Below, piece by piece: positions 1 to 13,012 of a DNA stretch of 64,000 nt. Position 1 is the stretch's first letter; each line of letters begins with the position of its first letter. The notes under the pieces are model-generated. The model was not told the DNA's origin. It did no database searches and worked only from the letters and a program-made list of their open reading frames with translations. This DNA is from Pseudomonas poae (GTDB lineage: Bacteria; Pseudomonadota; Gammaproteobacteria; Pseudomonadales; Pseudomonadaceae), in the NCBI GenBank assembly GCA_004000515.1, contig CP034537.1, forward strand, positions 1,612,001-1,676,000. The letters run 5' to 3'. A program made the translations under genes and the position numbers.

Positions 1-838
1 CCGTGCTGAAAGAGTCTGGCGTTCCCTTCGAACTGCTCGACCGCGCTGGTATCGCCCGCGTCGAACCGGCCCTGGCCAGTGTCACCGACATCCTCGCCGG
101 TGCTCTGCGCCTGCCGAACGACCAGACGGGCGACTGCCAGATGTTCACCACCCGCCTGGTCGAGATGTGCAAGCAACTGGGCGTGGAATTCCGCTTTGAA
201 CAAGATATTCAGCGCCTCGACTACGCTGGCGACCGCATCAACGGTGTGTTGATCGACGGCAAGCTCGAAACCGCCGACCGCTACGTACTGGCCCTTGGCA
301 GCTACTCGCCGAAGCTGCTCAAGCCGCTGGGAATCAAGGCGCCGGTGTACCCGCTCAAGGGTTACTCGCTGACCGTGCCGATCACCAACCCGGCAATGGC
401 GCCGACGTCGACCATTCTCGACGAGACCTACAAGGTTGCGATCACCCGTTTCGACAACCGCATCCGCGTAGGCGGCATGGCTGAAATAGCCGGTTTTGAC
501 CTGTCGCTGAACCCGCGCCGACGCGAAACCCTGGAGATGATCGTCAACGACCTTTATCCTCAGGGCGGCGATCTGGCCCAGGCTTCGTTCTGGACCGGCT
601 TGCGCCCAACCACGCCTGACGGCACGCCGATTGTTGGTGCCACCCCGTTCAAGAACCTGTTCTGAACACCGGCCATGGCACCCTCGGTTGGACCATGGCC
701 TGTGGTTCCGGGCGTTTGCTGGCGGACCTGATGGCGAAAAAAACGCCACAGATCAGCGCTGCAGGTCTCGATATTTCCCGTTACGGCAACCACCAGGAGT
801 CCGCAAAACATGTCAATCCAGCGCCAGCTCACCAATGA
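1..838 (+). CDS. dadA: D-amino acid dehydrogenase small subunit, C-terminal part (frameshifted)
   Basis: This is the C-terminal two thirds of the FAD-dependent D-amino acid dehydrogenase, which oxidises D-alanine to pyruvate and ammonia at the inner membrane. The start lies before the window. The typical family ending is visible: [17 protein letters not shown] followed by a [15 protein letters not shown] stretch that closes the FAD site. One base is missing near 662 (TTCTGAAC where TTCCTGAAC is expected), which creates an early stop; in the restored frame the protein runs to a TGA at 836-838. Its end overlaps the start of the downstream RidA gene. Together with dadX it forms the catabolic alanine operon. 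Identity is secure; the frameshift is probably a sequencing error. Confidence 0.93.
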
Positions 839-1164
839 GCGCATGAGCCAGATCGTTGTCCACAGCGGTACCGTGTATCTGGCAGGGCAAGTCGGCGACG
901 ACATGAGTGCCGGGATTGAAAAGCAGACCCGTGAAACCTTGGCCAACATCGAGCGTCTGTTGGACCTGGCCGGCACCGACAAAAGCAAGTTGCTGTCGGT
1001 GACGATCTACCTGAAAAGACATCGACGCCGATTTTGCCGGCATGAACGCGGTGTGGGACAAGTGGCTGCCCAAAGGCGTCGCCCCGGCTCGCGCCACGGT
1101 CCAGGCCAAGCTGTGCGAACCGGAAATCCTGGTAGAGCTGTCCGTCGTGGCCGCGTTGCCTTAA
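810..1164 (+). CDS. RidA family (YjgF/YER057c/UK114) protein (frameshifted)
   Basis: A small RidA-family protein of about 117 residues. RidA proteins hydrolyse reactive enamine/imine intermediates released by PLP enzymes and amino acid oxidases, which fits a position between dadA and dadX. Visible family features are [16 protein letters not shown] near the N-terminus and, in the second frame, a C-terminal half containing [19 protein letters not shown]. An extra A in the run at about 1014-1018 (CTGAAAAGAC instead of CTGAAAGAC) breaks the frame after residue 69. The start ATG at 810 lies inside the dadA end, implying translational coupling. The family assignment is secure; the exact substrate is unknown. 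Confidence 0.88.
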
Positions 1165-1243
1165 CCCTAGATCCCTCTCCCGGCGCCGACGTTGTTGGTC
1201 GGTGCCGGTTTTTCTTCACTCTGCCGCCTAGAAGCCTGCCGCC

Positions 1244-2316
1244 ATGCGTCCTGCCCGTGCCCTGATCGACCTTCAAGCCCTGCGCCACAATTACCAATTG
1301 GCCCGTGAAGTCACGGGGGCCAAGGCCCTGCCGTGGTCAAGGCCGATGCCTACGGCCATGGCGCCGTACGGGTGGCCCAGGCGTTGGAAGCCGAGGCCGA
1401 TGGCTTTGCCGTGGCGTGCATCGAAGAGGCGCTGGAGCTGCGTGACGCCGGCATTCGTGCGCCGGTGCTGTTGCTGGAAGGCTTTTTTGAAGCCGACGAG
1501 CTGCCGCTGATCAACGAGCATGACTTGTGGTGCGTGGTGCATTCGTTGTGGCAGTTGGAGGCGATCGAGCAGGCCAAGCTGAGCAAGCCGCTGACCATCT
1601 GGCTCAAGCTCGATTCGGGCATGCACCGCGTGGGCCTGCATCCCAAGGATTACCACGAGGCGTACCAGCGCCTGCTGGCTTGCGGCAAGGTTGCGAAGAT
1701 CGTATTGATGAGCCACTTCGCCCGCGCCGATGAGCTCGATTGCGTGCGCAGTGACGAACAGGTGGCCGTTTTTGAAGCGGCGCGCCAAGGCCTGTCGGCT
1801 GAGGTCAGCCTGCGCAACTCGCCGTCGGTGATGGGTTGGCCAAATGTTTCCAGCGACTGGGTACGCCCGGGCATCATGCTCTACGGCGCCACGCCGTTTG
1901 GCGAAGACCAGGCCGTGGCCGCGCGTCTGCAGCCGGTGATGACCCTGGAGTCGAAAGTCATCTGCGTGCGAGAGCTGCCGGCTGGGGAACCGGTGGGCTA
2001 CGGCGCCAGGTTCATCACGCCCAAGCCGATGCGCGTCGGCGTGGTTGCCATGGGTTATGCCGATGGTTACCCGCGCCACGCACCGACCGGCACCCCCGTG
2101 CTGGTTGCCGGGCAGCGCAGCCAACTGCTCGGGCGTGTGTCGATGGACATGCTGTGCATCGACCTGACGGATGTGCCCCAGGCCGGCCTGGGCTCCACGG
2201 TGGAATTGTGGGGTAAAAACATCCTTGCCAGTGACATTGCCGTCGCCGCCGAAACCATTCCCTACCAGATCTTCTGCAACTTGCGCCGCGTGCCAAGGCT
2301 CTATTCCGGCGCTTGA
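1244..2316 (+). CDS. dadX: Catabolic alanine racemase (frameshifted)
   Basis: PLP-dependent alanine racemase of about 357 residues that interconverts L- and D-alanine, feeding D-alanine to DadA. The N-terminal segment [17 protein letters not shown] and the PLP-lysine motif [10 protein letters not shown] are both present, but a missing G near 1331 (CCCTGCCGTG for CCCTGGCCGTG) splits them into different frames. The rest is uninterrupted and contains the second catalytic tyrosine region (VGYGARF) and the C-terminal [13 protein letters not shown] motif. It follows the RidA gene by 79 bases. Its place in a dadA-ridA-dadX operon favours DadX over the biosynthetic Alr. Confidence 0.93.
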
Positions 2317-2358
2317 TCGCCAGGAACGAACACAGCTGCCTGGGATTTAGGCCCAAGT

Positions 2359-2404
2359 GTTGTAAATACTGAACGCTGTCGCCATGATAACGCTCAATTA
2401 CAAC
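2359..2404. promoter_or_regulatory. Inverted repeat upstream of the pauR-like gene
   Basis: The perfect 7-bp arms GTTGTAA (2359-2365) and TTACAAC (2398-2404) flank 32 bases and end 28 bases before the regulator start codon. The position suits an operator for autoregulation, but no known consensus was matched, so this is only a candidate. Confidence 0.25.
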
Positions 2405-2432
2405 AAAGCCTGAATCCTAGGAGGCTCCTGCA

Positions 2433-2980
2433 TTGGACGTCGGCGAACGACTGCAATCCATCCGTAAACTCAAAGGTCTTTCCCAGCGTGAGCTCGCCAA
2501 GCGTGCGGGTGTCACCAACAGCACCATTTCGATGATCGAAAAAACAGCGTCAGCCCCTCGATCAGCTCCTTGCGCAAGGTGCTGGGTGGCATCCCCATGT
2601 CCATGGTCGAGTTCTTTTCCGAGGAGATCCTCCAGGAAATACCGACGCAGATCGTCTATAAAGCCAATGAGCTGATCGACATCTCTGACGGCGCCGTCAC
2701 CATGAAACTGGTTGGTCGGGCGCACCCCAGCCGGGCGATTGCGTTTCTGAACGAGATCTACCCACCGGGCGCCGATACAGGCGAAGAAATGCTCACCCAC
2801 GAAGGCGAGGAAACCGGGATTCTGGTGGAAGGGCGTCTGGAATTGGTGGTCGGTCTTGAAACTTTTGTGCTCGAAGCTGGCGATAGCTACTACTTTGAAA
2901 GCACCAAGCCCCATCGTTTTCGCAATCCGTTCGACGTGCCCGCGCGACTAATCAGCGCAGCCACACCCGCGAACTTTTAA
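2433..2980 (+). CDS. pauR: HTH-cupin transcriptional regulator, PauR-like (frameshifted)
   Basis: A two-domain regulator of about 182 residues. Residues 1-65 form an XRE-type helix-turn-helix (LSQRELAKRAGVTNSTISMIEK) and residues 105-180 form a cupin fold (HEGEETGILVEG and FVLEAGDSYYFESTKPHRF). In P. aeruginosa the gene at this position, next to dadX, is PauR, which represses polyamine catabolism genes; transfer of that role here rests on synteny and domain match. The start is TTG at 2433, supported by an AGGAGG ribosome site at 2419-2424. One A is missing from the run near 2540 (GAAAAAACAGC), which breaks the frame between HTH and cupin. Confidence 0.85.
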
Positions 2981-3149
2981 GAAAAGAGGCGTCCTGCCAG
3001 CGTTGCAGAGACACCCGTAGCAGTAACCGTGCGGCCGAATCTCCCTTTATTTAATAGGGTTGTTTCGGCCCGGCGGGCTAACCGTTATACTTTCGCCGCC
3101 TGCGAAACCGTGGCCGCAGGCGTGAATAGCCACCATTGAGGGTGAACGC

Positions 3150-3575
3150 GTGAACCTAATTATGAAAATGCTGGCTGCACCAGCAACCGTACTGGCCCTA
3201 TGGGCTGTCAGCGCTCAAGCTGCGACCAATGACGAAATTGCCAAACGCCTGGAGCCTGTTGGCCAGGTGTGTGTCCAGGGCCAGGAATGCAAGGGGATGG
3301 AAGTGGCTGTGGCAGCCGGCGGCGGCGGGGCGAAAACCCCAGACGACATCATCGCCAAGCACTGTAACGCGTGCCACGGTACTGGTTTGCTGGGCGCTCC
3401 GAAAATCGGCGACACCGCCGCCTGGAAAGACCGCGCCGACCACCAGGGTGGCCTCGACGGCCTGCTGGCCAAAGCCATCACCGGCCTGAACGCCATGCCG
3501 CCCAAAGGCACCTGTGCCGATTGCTCGGATGACGAGCTCAAGGGCGCAATCGAGAAGATGTCGGGGCTTAAATAA
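3150..3575 (+). CDS. cycB: Cytochrome c5 family protein
   Basis: A periplasmic monohaem cytochrome c of 141 residues. An N-terminal signal peptide (hydrophobic LAAPATVLALWAVSAQA) precedes a haem-binding CNACH motif near residue 75 and a C-terminal methionine ligand region (GLNAMPPKG), followed by two cysteines (CADC) typical of cytochrome c5. These proteins carry electrons in respiratory chains. The chosen start is GTG at 3150 behind a GAGGG site; ATG at 3162 is an alternative. The frame is intact and the gene is followed by a clear terminator. Confidence 0.9.
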   Translation: MNLIMKMLAAPATVLALWAVSAQAATNDEIAKRLEPVGQVCVQGQECKGMEVAVAAGGGGAKTPDDIIAKHCNACHGTGLLGAPKIGDTAAWKDRADHQGGLDGLLAKAITGLNAMPPKGTCADCSDDELKGAIEKMSGLK

Positions 3576-3589
3576 ACCGATCTTCGCCA

Positions 3590-3616
3590 AAAAGCCGCTG
3601 ACCAGCGGCTTTTTTG
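3590..3616 (+). terminator. Rho-independent terminator after cycB
   Basis: The hairpin AAAGCCGCTG-ACC-AGCGGCTTT with a following T-run lies 15 bases after the cytochrome stop codon. Confidence 0.85.
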
Positions 3617-3708
3617 TGCCCGCGATTTGTGTTTCCAGGCTGTTCTTTGCAGCAAACACCGGCCACTCTCTGTCCAACCCCTAATCACGGAATGTTCAGG
3701 AGGGTCGG

Positions 3709-5629
3709 ATGGTGCAGTTATGTTCAATCGAGCAAGCAGTTGACGACGTACTGGCGCGTTTGCCGGCGCATATCCACATGGGCATGCCCTGGGCCTGGGC
3801 AAGCCCAACCTGTTTGCCAATGCGTTGTATCGGCGTATCGCCAAATTGCCGGAACGGGCGCTGACGATTTACACCGCCCTCAGCCTGGGCCGCCCGACCA
3901 TGGGCGACGGCTTGCAGAAGCGTTTTCTGGAGCCCTTCATCGAGCGGGTGTTTGGCGACTACCCTGAACTGGACTTCCTCGCCGACCTGCGCAAAGACAG
4001 CCTGCCGGCGAATATCCACGTGCAACAGTTCTTCATGCAGCCCGGCAGCCTGCTTCACAGCACCTCGGCCCAGCAGGACTACGTGAGCAGCAATTACAGC
4101 CACGCCGCCCGTGATATCAACGCTGCCGGCCTGAACCTGGTAGCGCAGCTGGTGGCCAGTAGCGCCGAGCATCCTGATCGCCTGAGCCTGAGCTGCAACC
4201 CGGATATCACCCTCGACCTGCTGCCGATGATCGCCAAGCGCCGCGCCGCCGGGGAAACCATCCTGATCGTCGGCCAGGTTCACACCGATTTGCCCTACAT
4301 GCCCGGCGACTCCGAGCTGGGCATGGATGCCTTCGATTACCTGTTGGACGAAAAAGACAGCACCACGTTGTTCTCCACGCCGAACATGCCGGTGGGGTTC
4401 CAGGACCACTTTATCGGTCTGCATGCGAGCACTTTGGTACGCGATGGCGGCACCTTGCAGATCGGCATCGGCTCCATGGGTGATGCGCTGACCGCCGCGT
4501 TGCTGGCGCGCCAGGCGGACAACGAGGCCTACCGATTGCTGCTGACTGACCTCGACGTCTACCAATGGGCACCATTGATCAGCCATGAAGGCGGTGTCGC
4601 GCCCTTCGCCCGTGGGCTCTACGGTTGCAGTGAGATGTTCGTCAACGGCCTGTTGGTGCTGGCGGATGCGGGGATTGTGCGGCGCAAGGTCTACCCCGAT
4701 GTGGCGACCCAGGCGCAGGCGAATGCCGGCACGCTGGATGATGCCGCGCAGCCCGACGGCGTGTCGATCCACGGCGGTTTCTTCCTTGGCCCGCGCAGCT
4801 TTTACCAGAGGCTGCAGGAAATGACCCACAGCAAGCGTCTCGAATTCAACATGACCCGCATCAGCTACATCAACGAGCTGTACGGCCAGGAAGAACTCAA
4901 GCGCCTGCAACGCCTGGACGCACGCTTTATCAACAGCGCAATCATGGTGACTTTGCTCGGTGCTGGCGTGGCTGACCAGTTGGAAGATGGTCGCGTGCTC
5001 AGTGGCGTAGGCGGGCAGTACAACTTCGTGGCCCAGGGGCATGCGCTGGAAGGGGCGCGGTCGATCCTGATCTTGCGCAGCTGGCGCGAGTCGGCGGGGG
5101 AGGTCAGTTCCAATATCGTCTGGGACTACGGTCATTGCACCATTCCCCGGCACCTGCGGGATATCGTCATCACGGAATACGGCATCGCCGATTTGCGTGG
5201 TCAGACGGATGCCAAGGTGATCGAGGCATTACTCAATATTAGCGACTCACGCTTTCAGGACGATCTGATCGAACAGGCTCAAGAGGCGGGCAAATTGCCC
5301 AAGGACTTCAAGCTTGATCCGCGTTTCAGCGACAACACACCGGAACGGCTTCAACGTATCCAGGCGCGGCACCGACGGTTGTTCCCGGAGTATCCGCTGG
5401 GCAGCGATTTTACGGATGAAGAGCGGGATCTGTTGCGGGCGCTGAACTGGCTCAAGAGCAAATTCAAGCTGACGGAGATTCTGGAGTTGGGCAGGCGGCG
5501 TTGGATGCTCCGGAGCCGGAGGCGTTTCCAGAGCATCTGAGGCGGATGCGGTTGGATCAACCGGAGGGGTTGAAAGAGGATTTGTATCAGCGCTTGCTGC
5601 TGGCAGGCCTGCAGGCCACCGCAAATTAA
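3709..5629 (+). CDS. Acetyl-CoA hydrolase/transferase family protein (two frameshifts)
   Basis: A large (about 640 residues) member of the acetyl-CoA hydrolase/CoA-transferase family. Family features include IGIGSMGDALTAALLARQ in the centre and the C-terminal GGQYNFVAQGHAL and VTEYGIADLRG (here ITEYGIADLRG) signatures with the CoA-binding glycines. Members move CoA between acyl groups or hydrolyse acyl-CoA; the substrate cannot be told from sequence. A missing C near 3788 separates the first 27 residues, and a missing G near 5497 separates the last 44. Start ATG 3709 has an AGGAGGG site at 3698-3704. No partner genes adjoin it. Confidence 0.8.
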
Positions 5630-5630
5630 C

Positions 5631-5725
5631 TGTAGTGAGCGGGCTTGCCCCGCGCTGGAGTGCGCAGCGCTCCCGTTTTTTGGGGCCGCTACGCAGCCCA
5701 GCGCGGGGCAAGCCCGCTCACTACA
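5631..5725. repeat. REP palindrome pair, TGTAGTGAGCGGGCTTGCCCC type
   Basis: Two inverted REP units, TGTAGTGAGCGGGCTTGCCC at 5631-5650 and its complement ending at 5725, flank a GC-rich spacer. It lies between the convergent acetyl-CoA hydrolase-like gene and xpt. This intact copy gives the reference for the IS insertion site at 15 kb and 58 kb. Confidence 0.85.
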
Positions 5726-5744
5726 AAGATCCCGCCAGGCGTGA

Positions 5745-8384
<2,640 letters not shown>

Positions 8385-8638
8385 ACAGAGTTCAGGGGTC
8401 ATTGATCAAAAGGGCGGGCATTTTAACAGGCTGGCAGGATTCTGCTCTCTCAGAACGACAGTGTGACGTACCACTCGATCTAAATTTGCCGGTTTTGATA
8501 CTTTGCCGCAGGATGTGCAGGCATTTACGGCTATTGTTTGTAATCTGCGTATTTGATAACCCCTATCATTGGTGATTGTCAGCTCGCACGTCATAATGCC
8601 CGCCGCCAACGAAATCTTGCAGAGTCTAGGGAGCTAGC

Positions 8639-10301
8639 TTGTCTACGCCTGTCGAACCCTTGCGTTTGCTGCTATTGGCCGATGCGCCTGAATGGGCAGC
8701 GTTGTTGCGCGAGTGCCTGGCGCCGATGGGCGATGGGGCTGTGCTGATCAGCGCGCCAAATTGGGATTCCGTGAGTCGTTTGTTCGATGACGACCACAGC
8801 GCCGTGCTATTGACCACGCCCAGCCTGCAACCCGGCCCTGGCCGTTGCAGCTTGCCGTGCGTGTTATTGCTGGAGCAGGAGCCTCTGGTTTCACCGTTAG
8901 GTGTCAGCGATTGGCTGGTGCGGGATGTATTGGATGCCGATACATTGCGCCGCTGCCTGCGCCACGTTCGCGAGCGCGGCCTGCTGGAAAACACCCTGCA
9001 ACGCCTGGCCGAACAGGACCCCCTCACGGGCATCGCCAACCGCCAAGGCTTCCAGACCTTGCTGGCGGCGCGCCTGGCCGAAAACGAAGGCCGTGGCTTG
9101 GCCCTCGGTCATCTGGACCTCGATAACTTTCGCCATGCCAACGATGCACTCGGTCACCAGGCCGGCGACCGGTTGATCTTGCAAGTGGTGTCGCGGCTCA
9201 AAAGCCAGCTCGAAGCCGGCGACCAATTGGCGCGCCTGGGCAGCGACGAATTTGCACTGCTGATCGACACTCGCCGTGCGCCCCAGCGCGCCGAGTGGAT
9301 GGCCGAGCGCATCACCGAAGTCATGGCCGAACCTTACTGGGTGGACGGCGAAAGCCTGCTGATCGGCTGCAGCCTCGGGGTGGCACACGCCCGCGCCCGC
9401 GCCGGTGCCGACCCGCTGATGTGGCATGCGCATATCGCTATGCAGCAAGCCAAGAGCACCCAGGGCTGTACCTTTCATATCTTCAACGAACGCATCAACC
9501 GCAATGCCCGCAGCCTGGCCGACCTGGAAACGGAGCTGCGCCGCGCCTTGCGCCGTGATGAACTGGAACTGCATTACCAGCCGCGCCTCGACCTGGACGA
9601 TGGGCATATCGTCGGTCTGGAAGCCCTGGTGCGTTGGCGTCATGGCGAGCGGGGTTGTTGCCGCCCAGCGAGTTCGTGCCTTTGGCCGAGCAGAGCGGCC
9701 TGATCGTACCGTTGGGTTACTGGGTGATTTCCCGGGCCCTGCGCGACATGCAGGCGCTGCGTGAACGCGGCCTGCAGCCGTTGCACATGGCGGTCAACCT
9801 GTCGTTCCGCCAATTCCAGGACAGCCAGTTGCTCTCGACCCTCAGCCGGTTGATCGCCGAGCGTGGCGTGGATGCGCGCTGGCTGGAGTTCGAACTGACC
9901 GAGACGGCCGTGATGCGCCGCAGCGATCTGGTCAAGCAGACCATGGATGCCCTCGGTCGCCTGGGTGTGCGGTTTTCCCTGGATGACTTTGGTACTGGCT
10001 TCTCATCGTTCGTGCACCTCAACAGCTTGCCGATTGCCTTGTTGAAGGTCGACAAGAGCTTCGTGGGCGGCATGGAAGAGCGCGAAGAGAATCGCAAGCT
10101 GGTCCACGCCATGATCAACCTGGCCCACAACCTGAACCTGGAAGTGGTGGCCGAAGGGGTGGAAACCCCTGAGCAGTTGGCGCTGTTGCGGTTGTTTGGG
10201 TGTGACCAGGCCCAGGGTACCTGATCAGCAAGCCGCTGCCATTGCCGGAGTTAGTGGAGTACCTGACCTTTGGCAAGAGTCAGCAGGCGTTGCTGGGCTG
10301 A
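8639..10301 (+). CDS. GGDEF-EAL domain c-di-GMP enzyme, ProE-like (two frameshifts)
   Basis: About 554 residues: an N-terminal receiver-like region (1-115), a GGDEF domain (about 120-285) and an EAL domain (about 300-550). The GGDEF signature is degenerate (RLGSDEF) and no RxxD inhibitory site precedes it. The EAL domain keeps its catalytic set: EALVRW, NLSFRQ, ELTE, DDFGTGFSS, KVDKSFV and AEGVET. It is therefore most likely a c-di-GMP phosphodiesterase. The PAO1 gene at this position is ProE (PA5295), recalled as a phosphodiesterase. Missing bases near 9653 and 10217 break the EAL frame. Start is TTG at 8639 behind AGGGAG. Confidence 0.88.
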
Positions 10302-10317
10302 GTTGTAAACCCGGTCA

Positions 10318-10347
10318 GTGTGGGAGCTGGTGTGCCTGCTCCCACAC
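10318..10347. repeat. Short REP-like hairpin
   Basis: Perfect 10-bp arms GTGTGGGAGC and GCTCCCACAC around a 10-base loop lie between the convergent GGDEF-EAL and MATE genes. The arms match the TGTGGGAGC REP family seen elsewhere in the window. It could also stop transcription, though no T-run follows. Confidence 0.6.
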
Positions 10348-10363
10348 GGACCGCGCACATTTC

Positions 10364-11767
10364 CTAGTCCGGCTGCATCGCTTGGAATTCAGCGCGAACC
10401 TCAGGCTCCCGCCTAATCATCCGCTTCATCTTCGCTTCAAACGCCCAAGTCAGGCTCACCGCCGCACACGCCAGGCCCAGCGCCAAGCCCCACCACACAC
10501 CGGTCGGGCCCCAACCCAGCGTGAACGCCATCAGCCAGGCGGACGGCGCGCCGATCAGCCAGTAGCAACCCGCACCGATCAGGAAGGTCGTCTTGGCGTC
10601 CTTGAGCCCGCGAATGCAGCCCATGGCGATGGTCTGCACGCCGTCGAACAGCTCGAACCAAGCGGCGACGGCGAGCAGGCTGACGGCCAAGACAATCACA
10701 TCGTGGAACGCCGGGTTGTTGTGGTCGATGAGCAGCCCTATCAGCGGGTCGGAATAAAGCCACAGCACCGCGGCAAATCCCAACATCACCGCCGCACCAA
10801 AGCCGATACCAACCCGACCAGCCATGCGCGCCTGCAGCAATTGCCCCGCGCCGTAATGCTGGCCGATGCGCATGGTCACCGCGTAGGACATCCCCGCCGG
10901 CACCATGAACGCTACCGAAACGATTTGCAGGGCGATCTGATGCGATGCCAGTTGCGTGCTGCCCATGGTGCCCATGCACAGCGCCGCAAAGGCAAACAAC
11001 CCGACTTCCACGGCGTAGGTGCCGCCAATCGGCAGGCCCAGGCGCCACAATTCACGCAGGTACTGGGTGTTCAGGCGCAGCAGGCCGTTGCCCAGCGGGT
11101 AGGCGGCGTACGCGCGATTGCTGCGGATGTACCACATCAGCGCCAACGCCATGCCGTTGGCGACGATGGCCGTGACCAGGCCGATACCCATCAGGCCGAG
11201 TTTAGGGAGGCCAAACATGCCTTCGATCAAGGCGTGGTTGAGCAGGTAGTTGAGCACGGTGCCACACAGGCTGATCACCATCACTGGTGTCGCCTTGCCG
11301 ATGGCGCTGGTGAACCCGCGAAGGGCCATGAAACTCAAATAACCGGGCAGGGCGAACGGCAGGATCGTCAGGAATTGTCCCGCCGAATGCACGTTGGTTT
11401 CGGTCTGGCCAAACATCAACAGCAGCGGCTTGAGGTTCCACAGCAGCAAGCCGGCGGCCAGGGCCATCAGCCAGGCGAGCCACAGTCCCGCCTGGGTCAG
11501 ACGGGTGGCGCCCTCAATGTCGCCTGCGCCATGACGGATCGCCACCAGGGTGCCCACGGCAGCGATCACGCCGATGCAGAAGATCGACACGAACGAATAA
11601 CTGGCCGCGCCCAGGCCGCCACCGGCCAGGGCTTCAGGGCTCAGGCGCGCCATCATCAGGGTGTCGGTCAGCACCATCAGCATGTGCGCCAACTGTGAGG
11701 CAATCAACGGCCCCGACAGCCGCAGAATGGCCCAGAGTTCGGTACGTGCCGGATGCTGCATGATCAT
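10364..11767 (-). CDS. MATE family efflux transporter (NorM-like)
   Basis: An intact integral membrane protein of about 467 residues with roughly twelve hydrophobic segments in two related halves. The MATE N-terminal pattern is visible: LSGPLIASQLAHMLMVLTDT, with the conserved LMVLTDTLMMARL segment in TM1-2. MATE proteins export cationic drugs or dyes in exchange for Na+ or H+. Start ATG at 11767 or 11761 are both possible; a TTG at 11776 is less likely. It is divergent from the LysR gene 149 bases away, the same arrangement as recalled for PA5294-PA5293. Confidence 0.9.
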   Translation of the reverse strand: MIMQHPARTELWAILRLSGPLIASQLAHMLMVLTDTLMMARLSPEALAGGGLGAASYSFVSIFCIGVIAAVGTLVAIRHGAGDIEGATRLTQAGLWLAWLMALAAGLLLWNLKPLLLMFGQTETNVHSAGQFLTILPFALPGYLSFMALRGFTSAIGKATPVMVISLCGTVLNYLLNHALIEGMFGLPKLGLMGIGLVTAIVANGMALALMWYIRSNRAYAAYPLGNGLLRLNTQYLRELWRLGLPIGGTYAVEVGLFAFAALCMGTMGSTQLASHQIALQIVSVAFMVPAGMSYAVTMRIGQHYGAGQLLQARMAGRVGIGFGAAVMLGFAAVLWLYSDPLIGLLIDHNNPAFHDVIVLAVSLLAVAAWFELFDGVQTIAMGCIRGLKDAKTTFLIGAGCYWLIGAPSAWLMAFTLGWGPTGVWWGLALGLACAAVSLTWAFEAKMKRMIRREPEVRAEFQAMQPD

Positions 11768-11915
11768 CACGCTCAAATAGTCAGAGGGTTGTGGAAGGGT
11801 TGATTCTCGGCGCTCCCAGCGCTTCGCACAAAGGGATAAAAGCGATCGTCAGCATGACTAAAACTCATGTATGTGAATCTGATAGGGTGCGGTATTGCTC
11901 TGTAGGAATTTTCAG

Positions 11916-12836
11916 ATGTCTCGTCGTCTTCCTCCGCTTTATGCCCTTCGCGCATTTGAGGCGGCTTCTCGGCACAACTCGTTCACCCGTGCAGCAGAAG
12001 AACTGTCGATTACCCAAAGCGCGGTAAGCCGGCATATCCGTACGCTGGAGGAGCATTTCGCCTGCCGTCTGTTCCAGCGCAGCGGGCGTACTCTGCAACT
12101 CACCGAGGCCGCTCGCCTGCTGTTGCCCGGCGTGCGTGAGGGGTTCGCCGCGCTGGAGCGCGCCTGCCATACCCTGAACGCCGAAGATGACATCCTGCGC
12201 ATGAAGGCGCCGTCCACACTGACCATGCGCTGGTTGCTGGCGCGGCTCAGCCGCTTTCGGGCAGTGCAGCCGGGCAATGAGGTGCAACTCACTAGCGCCT
12301 GGATGAGCGTGGACGAAGTCGACTTCAACCAGGAGCCGTTCGACTGCGCAGTGCTGCTGAGCTACGGGCATTTTCCGGCGGACTGGGAGGCCTGCTACCT
12401 GTTCCCCGAATTATTGATCCCCGTGGGCGCGCCGAACCTGTTGGAAGACGGCCCGTGGGATGCCGAGCGCCTGGCAACCGCCGAGTTGCTGCACCCCACG
12501 CCGGATCGCCGCGATTGGCGCAACTGGCTGGAGCGCATGGGCCTGTCATCGCAGATATCGCTCAAGGGCGGGCAAGTGTTCGATACCCTGGAATTGGGCA
12601 TGATCGCCGCTGCGCGGGGTTATGGCGTGTCCATGGGGGATTTGCTGATGGTGGCCGAAGACGTTGCCCAGGGACGGCTGAGCCTGCCTTGGCCGACCGC
12701 TGTTGCCAGTGGGGAAAACTATTACCTGGTGTGGCCGAAAACCCGCCCCGGCGGCGAGCGATTGCGCCGGTTGGCGGACTTTCTCCAAGGTGAAGTCAAG
12801 GCGATGGAGCTGCCTGCGGTCGAGCGCCTCGACTGA
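11916..12836 (+). CDS. LysR family transcriptional regulator (GcvA-like subgroup)
   Basis: An intact 306-residue LysR protein. The winged HTH is at residues 1-65 (LPPLYALRAFEAASRHNSF, then ITQSAVSRHIRTLE), followed by the substrate-binding domain. The RLPPL-AL-AFEAAARH style start and the late LPWPTAVASGENYYLVWP region resemble the GcvA/AmpR subgroup. Start ATG 11916 is preferred over 11895 because it matches the usual N-terminus and has a GTAGGAAT site upstream. It is divergent from the MATE gene and may control it; that is inference from placement. Confidence 0.9.
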   Translation: MSRRLPPLYALRAFEAASRHNSFTRAAEELSITQSAVSRHIRTLEEHFACRLFQRSGRTLQLTEAARLLLPGVREGFAALERACHTLNAEDDILRMKAPSTLTMRWLLARLSRFRAVQPGNEVQLTSAWMSVDEVDFNQEPFDCAVLLSYGHFPADWEACYLFPELLIPVGAPNLLEDGPWDAERLATAELLHPTPDRRDWRNWLERMGLSSQISLKGGQVFDTLELGMIAAARGYGVSMGDLLMVAEDVAQGRLSLPWPTAVASGENYYLVWPKTRPGGERLRRLADFLQGEVKAMELPAVERLD

Positions 12837-13012
12837 GTGCCTGTGACCGTTCGTGCAATCGTTTGCGCGATAACCCTGTGATTCGCTCAAGTATTGATCG
12901 CGCGCGCCGAAGTAGGTGTGTTGGAACCATCGTGCACCAACGCTTCCCACTAGATAATTTGCCGAGTAGCGCTATGAGATCAGGATGATCCTGGCCTCGG
13001 CCAGGAGCTGTC

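Noticed and set aside
3696..5153. 485-residue minus-strand frame
   Set aside because: It is the antisense of the acetyl-CoA hydrolase-like gene and shows only low-complexity His/Gln/Ala-rich sequence typical of GC-rich shadows.
10196..11698. 500-residue plus-strand frame
   Set aside because: Antisense of the intact MATE gene; the composition (Gln, His, Arg) is that of a shadow.
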